From positions 1-53,222 of the forward strand of contig CAJTUR010000005.1 of NCBI GenBank assembly GCA_910579535.1: DNA of 53,222 nucleotides, in the 5' to 3' direction. The position numbers were made by a program, and so were the translations under genes. The notes beneath the pieces were generated by a model. The model ran no database searches. It was not told the DNA's origin and worked only from the letters and a program-made list of their open reading frames with translations. The DNA is from an uncultured Bacilli bacterium (GTDB taxonomy: Bacteria; Bacillota_I; Bacilli_A; RF39; UBA660). Below are positions 1 through 7,611 of the stretch, in pieces (within the stretch, counting starts at the first letter, position 1; the number at the start of each line of letters is the position of its first letter).

Positions 1-2
1 TT

Positions 3-473
3 AATAAAAATCAAATCATTCAAAATAATGACAAAAATAAAAATGAAATAATCGATAATCAAAATAAAAACCAGCAACAAACGAATGAAAAGCTAGATGA
101 AACAAACGATTTTTTAAAAGACGATACACCACCTGAGGCTGATATATCAAGTTTAGGAAATGTACAAGGGTTATTACCTCCTGGTCCCGTAGATAGCCTT
201 TTAAATATACCATTTTATTTTTTATCGATACTTACTTCGAGTTTAGGTGGAGTATGTACTCCTTTAAGTGGTAACTTTGTTTTTGATACAACTTTATCTA
301 TTCCATGCTTTTCGGAAATGATTTATACCGATATGCCCGAAGGAATTATGGTTTTTATTAATCTAATACCTACAACATTTTTACTTATCGTTTATTTTAA
401 ACATTTATATAAAAAAGTGAGTAGGGCGGTAAGTTTGGAAACAACTGGAGATGATGAGTGGGGTGTGTTATGA
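3..473 (+). CDS. Inovirus minor coat/adsorption-type protein, C-terminal part (5' partial)
   Basis: This open frame enters from the left edge and stops at the TGA of 471-473. The visible ~156 residues start with an Asn/Gln/Lys-rich low-complexity linker, then a Pro-Pro segment, a hydrophobic stretch, two cysteines about 20 residues apart, and a C-terminal transmembrane helix (FLLIVYF) followed by a basic cytoplasmic tail. That layout (linker, cysteine-containing domain, single C-terminal anchor) is the one seen in filamentous phage pIII-type proteins and is the basis of the call. The stop overlaps the next gene's ATG (ATGA), indicating translational coupling. The sequence itself is not one I recognise. 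Confidence 0.6.
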   Translation, partial: NKNQIIQNNDKNKNEIIDNQNKNQQQTNEKLDETNDFLKDDTPPEADISSLGNVQGLLPPGPVDSLLNIPFYFLSILTSSLGGVCTPLSGNFVFDTTLSIPCFSEMIYTDMPEGIMVFINLIPTTFLLIVYFKHLYKKVSRAVSLETTGDDEWGVL

Positions 474-787
474 TTGGAAAATTAATTAGTGCATTTTTTA
501 ACTTTCTGTTAACCATTGTTATGAGTATAGTGCAATTAATTTGTTTGCCATTGAATGCATTATTTAATGGAATTTTTCCAGATTTTAGTGGCAAAATATC
601 AACGATTCAAAATGGGTTAAATACCGCATTTAGTAGTATTTCATGGGCTGTATCTTTTATACCACCAATGGTAAGAGAAACGATGTTATTTATTTTTACA
701 ATAGAACTTTCTATGCTTGTTATCATGCGTTCTACACACATGACAGCTAAAGCATGGAAAATATTACAGAAATTAAAATTTTGGTAG
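470..787 (+). CDS. pVI-like inovirus membrane/minor coat protein
   Basis: The protein has 105 residues with three hydrophobic segments (about residues 5-30, 55-70 and 75-90) and a short basic C-terminus. Its position between the adsorption-like protein and Zot, small size and membrane character fit pVI-type proteins that anchor the end of the virion. I chose ATG 470, which overlaps the upstream TGA, rather than the in-frame GTG at 458. The function is inferred from context; the sequence has no recognisable catalytic motif. Confidence 0.55.
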   Translation: MIGKLISAFFNFLLTIVMSIVQLICLPLNALFNGIFPDFSGKISTIQNGLNTAFSSISWAVSFIPPMVRETMLFIFTIELSMLVIMRSTHMTAKAWKILQKLKFW

Positions 788-797
788 GAGGTAGAGT

Positions 798-884
798 ATG
801 TTAAAATTTTTAACTTATGCAAATCAAGTTTTGTTATTTATTTATTTTACAATGTTAATTATAAATTTAAAGAAAAAGAAATAA
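798..884 (+). CDS. 28-residue single-span membrane peptide of the inovirus
   Basis: The ORF starts MLKFLTYANQ, has one hydrophobic helix and ends in four lysines. A strong Shine-Dalgarno (AGGAGG, 786-791) lies 6 nt upstream of ATG 798, and the next gene starts 9 nt after its stop, so it is almost surely translated as part of the phage operon. Size and topology (one span, basic C-terminus) resemble small inovirus coat or assembly peptides. It is shorter than most major coat proteins and has no acidic N-terminus, so a minor coat role is more likely than pVIII. The function is inference. Confidence 0.6.
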   Translation: MLKFLTYANQVLLFIYFTMLIINLKKKK

Positions 885-893
885 GGAGAAAAG

Positions 894-1514
894 ATGGAAA
901 TATTTCATACGCGAATAGAATTTAACACATTTTTAAAAAAGGGACTTCCTAAAATCGATGACAGATTCGGAGTTTACTTTGTTACTGGAAGACAGGGAAG
1001 TGGTAAAAGTTTTTATGCCGTAAAATTATTGCTTGCGCAAGATAAAAAAACTTGCGCAAGCATTTATACAAATGTTCAATCTTTAAAAATTCCAGGTTAT
1101 AAAATTAATTATTTTAAAGATATAACCACACTTTATTACAACACAGATGAATATTGCATTTTTTTAATTGATGAGATTTCTCGTAAGTATGATAAAACCA
1201 GTAAAACAGATACACAGTTTTATGCTTGGCTTAATCAATCTCGTAAGAGAAAACGTATTGTGATCATGATCACACAAGAGTGGAGAGAGTTGCCTATGTG
1301 GATTCGTCGTCCCGCTAAGATTATGATTTCTACAAAAAAGAACTTTTTATCTAAATTTGGCTTATATACCACTATAGTTGGAGACGCCGAAAATCTTATT
1401 TTTAATAAAGATGAAGGAGAATATGAATGCCCTACAATAAAAAAAATTATTTATAAAAGAACTAGAAAAATAGCAAGTTATTATGATACTTTTGAAGCTA
1501 TTAACGAATTATAA
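894..1514 (+). CDS. zot: Zot/pI-like phage assembly ATPase
   Basis: This 206-residue P-loop protein has Walker A GRQGSGKS (residues 32-39) and a Walker B-like CIFLIDEIS near residue 90, followed by ITQEW, typical of Zot/gpI morphogenesis ATPases of inoviruses. These proteins drive extrusion of filamentous virions through the membrane. It is shorter than Gram-negative Zot proteins (~350-400 residues), and I see no C-terminal transmembrane helix or periplasmic domain. A monoderm host without an outer membrane could explain that. An AAGGAG ribosome binding site lies 8 nt before the ATG. It is the most diagnostic inovirus gene here. Confidence 0.85.
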   Translation: MEIFHTRIEFNTFLKKGLPKIDDRFGVYFVTGRQGSGKSFYAVKLLLAQDKKTCASIYTNVQSLKIPGYKINYFKDITTLYYNTDEYCIFLIDEISRKYDKTSKTDTQFYAWLNQSRKRKRIVIMITQEWRELPMWIRRPAKIMISTKKNFLSKFGLYTTIVGDAENLIFNKDEGEYECPTIKKIIYKRTRKIASYYDTFEAINEL

Positions 1515-1776
1515 AATTTTATTTAAATTAACTAATCAAAAATAAGAAAAGATTGAAGTGTCAATAAAACGTGGAATAACGGACCATAGAGAAGTGAAAC
1601 GTAACGTAGGGAGTATATGCCGCGAAAGTTTATTTACACGTCTAAAACTAAAAATAATGGTGTAATCTAAACGAAAACAAATGCAATTTTTTTTCGTTTG
1701 GTATGCCTTCTCGGCGAGAGATAAAAGTTTTTTGGTACTTTTTTACAAAAAAGTATGAAATAAATGAGGGCAAAGA

Positions 1777-1807
1777 GGAAAGGCGAACTAATTTAGCGAG
1801 CCTTTCC
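1777..1807 (+). repeat. Stem-loop in phage intergenic region
   Basis: The perfect 8-bp stem GGAAAGGC/GCCTTTCC encloses a 15-nt loop. It is the most GC-rich hairpin of the region and one candidate for the packaging or minus-strand origin signal. Confidence 0.6.
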
Positions 1808-1820
1808 GATGAAGCCCGAA

Positions 1821-1847
1821 TGAACCTTCTACTAGACTAAAGGTTCA
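1821..1847 (+). repeat. Stem-loop upstream of rep
   Basis: The perfect 8-bp stem TGAACCTT/AAGGTTCA has an 11-nt loop and lies 36 bases before the rep start. It could be an origin structure or a regulator of rep expression. It is not followed by a T-run, so an intrinsic terminator is unlikely. Confidence 0.6.
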
Positions 1848-1883
1848 CATTACGGAATTTTTAAATAAAGAAAGTGAGGTTTT

Positions 1884-2699
1884 ATGGGTGTTTCTAGGTA
1901 TAAGAGTGACACAAGTCATTTAACAATTTTTAGTTATAATACAAAAGTTAAGACTTACGCAAACGGTGATAAAAACATTGAATTTCATTCTTATGTTAAC
2001 AATAGAGGTTTTCCTAAAGAAAAAGATAAAGGTGGTAAACAAAAAGATAAGGAAGAAATAGAGAAGAGTAGGGAATATCAAAGATTTAAAAATCTCTATC
2101 GCACAAAACAAGCCATTATCGATTTAGCATACCATAACGGAATGATTGAACCGTGGGAGTATTTTGTCACATTAACATTCGATGATAAAAAGGTGAACGC
2201 AAATAATTATAATCAAGTTTCGGAAAACTTAGCAAGATGGTTAAATAATATGAAACATCAAAACCCGAACATGAGGTATATTTTAGCTCCAGAGCCACAC
2301 CCCAAAAGTGGACGAATACATTTTCATGGAATCTTTACGAATGTTCCTAATTGGAAACTAACGGAAGCAAGAAACCCTCATACGGGAAGATTAATAAAAA
2401 GAAACGGCTTACAAATCTACAACTTAGCGAACTATAAGTACGGGTATACAACAGTTTCAAAAGTTACAAATCTGGAAGCCGTGAGTGTTTATATCTCAAA
2501 ATATATTACGAAAGAATTAATAAATTTATGTTATAAAAAGCGTTATTGGTGTAGTCAAGGTTTAGAACGACCAACCATTGAATACGCTGATTTCGATGAA
2601 GAAACTTTAATGTTTAGTATCGACAAAAATAAGATAAAAAATAAGTTTGAAAAGACAACAGAGTTTTCGAAATCTATTTACTTACAAATTCGAAGTTAA
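1884..2699 (+). CDS. rep: Rolling-circle replication initiator (HUH Rep) of the inovirus
   Basis: The 271-residue protein carries the three rolling-circle Rep motifs in order: YFVTLTFD (residues ~93-100), the metal-binding HUH motif in RIHFHGIF (H~146, H~148), and VYISKYITK (~201-210) with the likely catalytic tyrosine(s). Such proteins nick the plus origin and remain covalently linked to the 5' end. A lysine-rich segment lies at residues 46-60. AGTGAGGTTTT precedes the ATG. The stop codon TAA (2697-2699) lies inside the dif-like site, so the attachment site overlaps the gene end. A small-plasmid Rep is the alternative, but the neighbours favour phage. Confidence 0.85.
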   Translation: MGVSRYKSDTSHLTIFSYNTKVKTYANGDKNIEFHSYVNNRGFPKEKDKGGKQKDKEEIEKSREYQRFKNLYRTKQAIIDLAYHNGMIEPWEYFVTLTFDDKKVNANNYNQVSENLARWLNNMKHQNPNMRYILAPEPHPKSGRIHFHGIFTNVPNWKLTEARNPHTGRLIKRNGLQIYNLANYKYGYTTVSKVTNLEAVSVYISKYITKELINLCYKKRYWCSQGLERPTIEYADFDEETLMFSIDKNKIKNKFEKTTEFSKSIYLQIRS

Positions 2700-2721
2700 C
2701 ATAATACATATTATCTGAAAT
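2694..2721 (-). other. dif: dif-like XerC/XerD recombination site, probable prophage attachment site
   Basis: Read on the minus strand the 28 bases form an 11-6-11 structure: arm ATTTCAGATAA, centre TATGTA, arm TTATGTTAACT. The second arm differs at one position from the XerD-side arm of the Bacillus subtilis dif as I remember it (TTATGTAAACT), and the centre differs at one of six. The site lies exactly where phage-strand genes end and chromosomal minus-strand genes begin. Many inoviruses integrate at host dif using XerCD, so I infer an att junction. The second copy should lie left of the window. Confidence 0.7.
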
Positions 2722-2946
2722 AAAATACATCTATAAAAATCAACCATATTCTATAAAAACTAATTACATATACTTTTTACTTTTTTATCCCAAATACTTT
2801 CTATTCTTTCAAATCAAACTTTAAACACTTTATCATAAATTTTTCTTCTTTACTTTTTACTATATAATTTTAATTAAACAAAACGAGTCTTTTATTAATC
2901 ATCCCCTTCTATTTCTAAAACCAACAAAAGGGGAGTTAAAGGGATT
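2722..2946. other. Gene-free stretch between prophage end and radical SAM gene
   Basis: The segment is very AT-rich with no ORF. The only structure seen is the hairpin CCCCTT (2903-2908)/AAGGGG (2928-2933) with a 19-nt loop, lying just beyond the 3' end of the radical SAM gene. It has no following T-run. Confidence 0.5.
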
Positions 2947-3758
2947 TTAAAGCTTATTTTGATAAAAATCACAACTTTGACATAAAGAATGAACTTTTTT
3001 ATTCATTTTAAAAGACCTAAACATAGACTGGTACAATTCGCTGGAAATAATGTGCTTTAAATCTTCTAAAAATAAATTACCTAAGTTTATAATACCATTA
3101 TTATCTAGACAACAAGGAACAACTGTACCATCAACTAAAACAGCAAGATGATCGCGTAGGGCAGGACAAAAACCAGAACAACTCCCCTTTTCTTTTTTTC
3201 GAATAGGCCAAACAAATTCATTTTCTTTAGAATAAAAAATATTTCTAGCAAGTATCTTAGTTTTATCTTCTTTTTCGATTTTAGTAAAATAATGTTACTC
3301 AATAGTTGAAGAAGTAATTCGGACTCTGGTTTTTGAACCCACAAACGATAATTAACATAAGTCCCCTTCTCACTTAACGCTTCAGTAACGCTAAAAATAG
3401 TATTTAAATAATCCTCTATTGATTTTCCATAATTAACAGAATACGCTTGCAAGGAAAGATTAATCTGTCGTAGATCATTTACACACCTCAACTTTTCTAT
3501 TAAATAGCCATTCGTTGTAAGTTGAACAAAAAAGCCTTTATTATTTGCTAACTGAATCATTTCACCTATCAAAGGATGCATTAAAGGCTCCCCCATCACA
3601 TGCAAATAAATATAATCCGTATACCCCTTTATTTTATCTAAAATAACGTCAAATTGTTCTAAAGTCATATAAGAAGGCTTTCTTTCATTTAAAGGACAAA
3701 AAGAACACTTTAAATTACAAACATTAGTAATTTCAATATAAATTCTCTTATACTTCAT
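2947..3758 (-). pseudogene. Radical SAM/SPASM protein, frameshifted
   Basis: From ATG 3758 the protein begins MKYKRIYIEITNVCNLKCSF with the CxxxCxxC cluster of radical SAM enzymes. The frame breaks near 3285-3295, in an AT-rich stretch. Continuing in another frame to the TAA at 2947-2949 gives a good SPASM-like C-terminus with CSGFCPALRDH, VVPCCLDNNG, LGNL and CQSCDFY, ligands of an auxiliary Fe-S cluster. Both halves are well preserved, so the lesion is a single recent frameshift or a sequencing error. Its substrate is unknown. The GTG/ATG at 3794 lies upstream of a terminator, so I prefer 3758. Confidence 0.75.
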
Positions 3759-3759
3759 A

Positions 3760-3785
3760 AAAAGAAAAAAGGTCTTAAACCTTTC
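3760..3785 (-). terminator. Intrinsic terminator of the HTH gene
   Basis: On the minus strand AAAGG-loop-CCTTT is followed by a T-rich run (TTTCTTTTT). It overlaps the stop codon of the upstream HTH gene and lies just before the radical SAM start. Confidence 0.6.
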
Positions 3786-4551
3786 TAGACTCAATTTCAG
3801 CTATTTTTTCAATAACTTCTTGAGCATTACTTTCATTTATTTCTGTATAACCAAGTTCTCTTAAAGCTTGAACTTTAATTGTATTTAATTGTTGGGTACG
3901 ACTCAACTTCTCCTCATTTTTCTGTTCTATTTCTTGAACAAAACGCTTATGACTTTCCGCTAATTTTCCACGACTTGCACCACCATTATTATAAAGTGTT
4001 AAAGCGGAGTACAAAATGCCTTCAAAAATAAACTGTTTATCTTCATTAAATTTATACTCTTCTGGATTAGTAAATCCTGTTGTTTTAGACATATAACCTA
4101 AAATATATTTAATTTCTGGAACATTATCTACAGACTGTAACATATGGTACAAATAAAGAATCGTATAATAATTCTCTTGCTTTTGACTTTCATCTAGCAT
4201 TTTTTCCTTAAGCAAATAAGTAATATCACCAAGTAAAGTTTGCTCTTCTTTATTTAACCCTTTAAAATCAAAATAACTATCTAAATCACTAATAGATTTA
4301 ACCCCTTGATTTAACCTAGACTCAACACTCATTAAATAATCTGTTGTCACTTTAATTGAACCAATTGTTCCATCATCGCCATCATCAATATCCAAAAGTT
4401 TAAACAACAAAATTTTCTTTTCTTTAGGCCATTTATTAATATCATCTAGTTCCAAATAATTATAAACCATTTGTCTTGAAACTCCTAAATATTTAGCAAG
4501 CCTAACTTTAGAAATACCCAATTCTTGTAATAATTCATTTAATCGATTCAT
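3775..4551 (-). CDS. HTH DNA-binding protein of unknown role
   Basis: The N-terminal ~40 residues form a Cro/C1-type helix-turn-helix (LLQELGISKVRLAKYLGVSR QMVYN, split here only for length). The rest of the 258 residues is helical and charged, without recognisable domains; the last ~60 residues (KRFVQEIEQKNEEKLSRTQQ onward) look coiled-coil prone. An AAGGAGGAG ribosome binding site precedes ATG 4551. It is probably a transcription factor or a DNA-bound scaffold. No target can be read from the sequence, and the neighbours are housekeeping genes. Confidence 0.7.
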   Translation of the reverse strand: MNRLNELLQELGISKVRLAKYLGVSRQMVYNYLELDDINKWPKEKKILLFKLLDIDDGDDGTIGSIKVTTDYLMSVESRLNQGVKSISDLDSYFDFKGLNKEEQTLLGDITYLLKEKMLDESQKQENYYTILYLYHMLQSVDNVPEIKYILGYMSKTTGFTNPEEYKFNEDKQFIFEGILYSALTLYNNGGASRGKLAESHKRFVQEIEQKNEEKLSRTQQLNTIKVQALRELGYTEINESNAQEVIEKIAEIESRKV

Positions 4552-4621
4552 CTTGAAAACTCCTCCTTGATTTTACATTTTCATTATACCACTTAACACT
4601 TATTTGTCAAGTCCGAAACCT

Positions 4622-5722
4622 TTACAAATAAAACAATTTCTGCTGATTTTTATAAACTTCTTTAATAATTCCACACCCTAAACATTCATCTCCTAAATAG
4701 AACACACAAGCTTGTCCGGGCGTAACAGATTTAACAAGACCAGGATAACTAACTCTAATAAATTTATCCTGATACTCTAAAAAAACCGGATAATCTTCTC
4801 CTCGATAACGAAATTTAGCACTACATTCCAAAGGTCTTTTATCACTAATAAAATGAATGTCTTCAACCAAACAGGCATCACTATATAAATAATCACTGTC
4901 TCCAAAAGCGACATATAAAATATTTTTTTTAACATCTTTTCCACAAACATAATGACGCATTAAAGAACCGCTAATCCCAACATTCCTTCTTTGACCAATC
5001 GTATAATTCATAAGTCCTGTATGACGTCCAATCTTTTCCATTGTTTCTACATTCAAAATATCTCCTGGATTTGGTTTTAAATAATTTTCTAAAAACGCTT
5101 GAAAATGTCTTTCACCTATAAAGCATATTCCGGTTGAATCCTTCTTTTTAGCAACATTCAAATGAATTTCTTCGGCTAGTGCTCGTACTTCTGTTTTTTC
5201 TAAATTTCCTAAAGGAAACAAAATATCTTTTAAAGCCTCATGGGAAACCATAGCAAGAAAATAACTTTGGTCTTTGTTCTCATCAATGCCTCGATACAAA
5301 AAGCCATTTTTCGTTTTTGCATAATGTCCTGTTGCAATAAAATCAGCTCCTAATTTTTTAGCTTCTTTTTTAAATAAATCAAACTTAATATATTTATTGC
5401 ATAACAAATCAGGATTAGGCGTTCTTCCCTTTTTCAATTCATCTAAAAAATACGAAAAAACATAATCCCAATATTCTTTAATAAAATCAACGCGGTGAAG
5501 TGGAATATCTAAAATTCGACAAGCTTCTAAGGCATCGTTATAATCTTGTTCTTGAGGACAAATCGAATGATTTAAATTAGGATTTCCATGAGTATCATTA
5601 TTAACCATACTATCCCAATTGCGCATAAATAAACCCTCAACTTCATAGCCTTCTTTTTTTAACAAATAAGCCGCAACCGCCGAATCAACTCCACCACTTA
5701 TTCCTACCACTACCTTAGTCAT
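4622..5722 (-). CDS. mnmA: tRNA-specific 2-thiouridylase MnmA
   Basis: This 366-residue enzyme makes the 2-thio group of wobble uridine 34 in tRNA-Lys, -Glu and -Gln by adenylating the base and transferring sulfur from a persulfide relay. The ATP-pyrophosphatase PP-loop GISGGVDSAV is at residues 7-16. The first catalytic cysteine is in NPDLLCNKYIKF and the second in STGICFIGERHF. Length and order are standard for the family. It appears to be transcribed alone, and no cysteine desulfurase partner lies nearby. Confidence 0.97.
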   Translation of the reverse strand: MTKVVVGISGGVDSAVAAYLLKKEGYEVEGLFMRNWDSMVNNDTHGNPNLNHSICPQEQDYNDALEACRILDIPLHRVDFIKEYWDYVFSYFLDELKKGRTPNPDLLCNKYIKFDLFKKEAKKLGADFIATGHYAKTKNGFLYRGIDENKDQSYFLAMVSHEALKDILFPLGNLEKTEVRALAEEIHLNVAKKKDSTGICFIGERHFQAFLENYLKPNPGDILNVETMEKIGRHTGLMNYTIGQRRNVGISGSLMRHYVCGKDVKKNILYVAFGDSDYLYSDACLVEDIHFISDKRPLECSAKFRYRGEDYPVFLEYQDKFIRVSYPGLVKSVTPGQACVFYLGDECLGCGIIKEVYKNQQKLFYL

Positions 5723-5788
5723 AACATCACCAAACTTAAAACTAGTATAGCAAAAAAAAAGAAGAATAGCTATTACAATATTTTCCTT

Positions 5789-7558
5789 TTATTTCTTACG
5801 ACTCAAAACAAGATTAGACGTTTGATGCCAATTTTCATAAACATCACCATTCGGTGCCATTGATAAATCAAATGTTCTTTTGGAAGCTCTATACCACTCT
5901 TTTTCTAACTCTTCTTTAGTAATATACTTTTTAAATGAAATCGTTTTCTCTTCATTTTTTGATTTCACAATAATTAATTTATAATCTCCTGTAGAATAAA
6001 TGGGCACCTCTCCTACTTTATACCCTTGTTCTTTTAAATGCGTAATCACTTCATCAAAAATACCATCATCAATTTGTACTGAAAGCTCCCCATCTTTTAA
6101 ATCTTCGTGTAAAGTTTGAAATAAAACATTAGAACCTACATAATCACTTAACTCTATGTATTGTTCTAAATCGCTTACATGATCTAACCCACCCTTAAAG
6201 CAAGTCGCCACTAAAGTAAATGTAGTTCTATAAAAAGTCTCTATCAATTCTTTTATTTCTTCTATTCTAATCGTTTGCACACCAAAAATACAGTCATTAT
6301 CTGAATCAGTTAGGGCGTGTCTGCTTAAATTAATATTAAAATGTCTCGCAAATCTCGCTAAATTTTCATAACCACAAGAACCATTTGTTGATATAAAGAA
6401 TTTTCTTGAAGGAAAATCTAAAGAATTAAGCACAACATCTAAATCTTTAAGGATTAACATGGGTTCCCCTCCCCCAATCACAATATGGTTTAAAAAAGGT
6501 AATAACCTCTTTAAATTTTCTAAAATCGCCTTCAAATCATACTTGCAAGGTTCTAAATATTGATTACGACAAAAAAAACAATGAGCATTACAATAACGAC
6601 CTAATTCCAAATAAAGATTCGTTAGTTTTGTAAAACAGGTAACTCCAAATCGATTAAGAGTATACTCCTGCCAAGAGGAACCATTTAATCCTGGAATGAT
6701 AATATGAGGAATTGAGGTGGGTCTATCTCTTTCTTCATCATAAATTGCAAACAGCCCTAAATCAAACTGAGATAAATGATTTAGAGCATCTTTTGACATA
6801 ATAATGCATTCAAACTTACAATCGTAAAATTCAAAATTTTCCATTAATTCAAAAGGAAAAGAAGAAAAATCAACAGTTTCATACGTTTTAGAATAAATGC
6901 AATTCCCTGAAAAATTAATGACATCCATTATGGAAAAACTTTCTCCTCCTAATAGCCAAAACAATCGGTTTAAATAGCCCTCATTTTTCTTATCTATCTC
7001 TAAAGTTTTTTTAATATTTTCACTATATAATTCCATTCTTTCTTGAGTCAAAAACTGTCCTTTTATAGAATTATAAAAACGATTTAAAAAATGATTAAGA
7101 CTCAAAGAAGAAAAAAATAAATGCGAATTCAACTCTAAAAGAGAAAGATGTTCTAGTGAACTAGAATAAATGAGAAAATCCGTCATTTCAAGAGGAAAAA
7201 TAGTCTTTTCAAAAAAACTTACATTATATAACCTAATATCTAATTTTGTTTCTAAAAAGCAAGAACCTTTTATTGAAACATTTTCAAAATCTTTACTTCT
7301 CAAATAAGATAAATCACACCCTGTAAAATCACAATAGTTTAAAAAAACAATATCCTGTTCTTCAAGTCTTAAACTTCGAGGAAAAAATTTAATATTCGTA
7401 TTTTTAAAATTTGTATAAAAAAATTTAAATCCTCCCCATATCCAATTATCAATATGACTTAAATCTAAATTAGATAAATCACAATAAGACAAATCTTTAT
7501 TTTTATATTCTTCTGAGTTAAAAAATTCTTGGAGAGTTGCAAACTTTTTTTCGTTCAT
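5789..7558 (-). CDS. Radical SAM enzyme with a pentapeptide-like N-terminal domain
   Basis: The protein has 589 residues. The first ~110 contain loosely repeated five-residue units (LSYCDLSNLDLSHID, TNFKNTN, CDFTGCDLSYL, KDFENVSIKGSCF) like a pentapeptide-repeat solenoid, followed by a ~190-residue spacer. The radical SAM core follows, with YLELGRYCNAHCFFCRN (CxxxCxxC) near residue 320, an SAM-binding GGGEPML motif, and a C-terminus ending in MAPNGDVYENWH. I see no SPASM cysteine set. An AAGAGG ribosome binding site precedes the ATG. Possible roles include peptide or small-molecule modification; neither substrate nor pathway is evident. Confidence 0.8.
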   Translation of the reverse strand: MNEKKFATLQEFFNSEEYKNKDLSYCDLSNLDLSHIDNWIWGGFKFFYTNFKNTNIKFFPRSLRLEEQDIVFLNYCDFTGCDLSYLRSKDFENVSIKGSCFLETKLDIRLYNVSFFEKTIFPLEMTDFLIYSSSLEHLSLLELNSHLFFSSLSLNHFLNRFYNSIKGQFLTQERMELYSENIKKTLEIDKKNEGYLNRLFWLLGGESFSIMDVINFSGNCIYSKTYETVDFSSFPFELMENFEFYDCKFECIIMSKDALNHLSQFDLGLFAIYDEERDRPTSIPHIIIPGLNGSSWQEYTLNRFGVTCFTKLTNLYLELGRYCNAHCFFCRNQYLEPCKYDLKAILENLKRLLPFLNHIVIGGGEPMLILKDLDVVLNSLDFPSRKFFISTNGSCGYENLARFARHFNINLSRHALTDSDNDCIFGVQTIRIEEIKELIETFYRTTFTLVATCFKGGLDHVSDLEQYIELSDYVGSNVLFQTLHEDLKDGELSVQIDDGIFDEVITHLKEQGYKVGEVPIYSTGDYKLIIVKSKNEEKTISFKKYITKEELEKEWYRASKRTFDLSMAPNGDVYENWHQTSNLVLSRKK

Positions 7559-7611
7559 AAATTACCTCTTTTAAGCAACTATCATAGCATAAAATTCTAT
7601 TTTGTAAAGAT

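Larger units (their letters stand above)
1515..1883 (+). other. Phage intergenic region, probable origin/packaging signal
   Basis: These 369 bases without an ORF hold at least four stem-loops: 1669-1699 (AAACGAAAA/TTTTCGTTT), 1736-1755 (TACTTTTTT/AAAAAAGTA), 1777-1807 (GGAAAGGC/GCCTTTCC) and 1821-1847 (TGAACCTT/AAGGTTCA). The segment 1570-1630 is markedly more GC-rich than its surroundings. In filamentous phages the large intergenic region before or after rep carries plus- and minus-strand origins and the packaging hairpin. That role here is inferred from position and structure; the Rep nick site was not identified. Confidence 0.6.
1..2721 (+). mobile_element. Inovirus (filamentous phage) prophage, right-hand part
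   Basis: Five consecutive plus-strand genes follow the inovirus order: adsorption/minor coat protein, pVI-like membrane protein, tiny membrane peptide, Zot/pI ATPase, then a structured intergenic region and an HUH Rep. They run against the surrounding minus-strand chromosomal genes, and the block ends in a dif-like 28-mer. The left end (major coat protein, other genes, left att) lies outside the window. The family assignment rests on the Zot Walker motifs, the HUH Rep and gene order; no database search was possible. Confidence 0.85.

Noticed and set aside
458..469. GTG 458 as start of the pVI-like gene
   Set aside because: ATG 470 overlaps the upstream stop in the usual ATGA coupling and gives a typical membrane-protein N-terminus.
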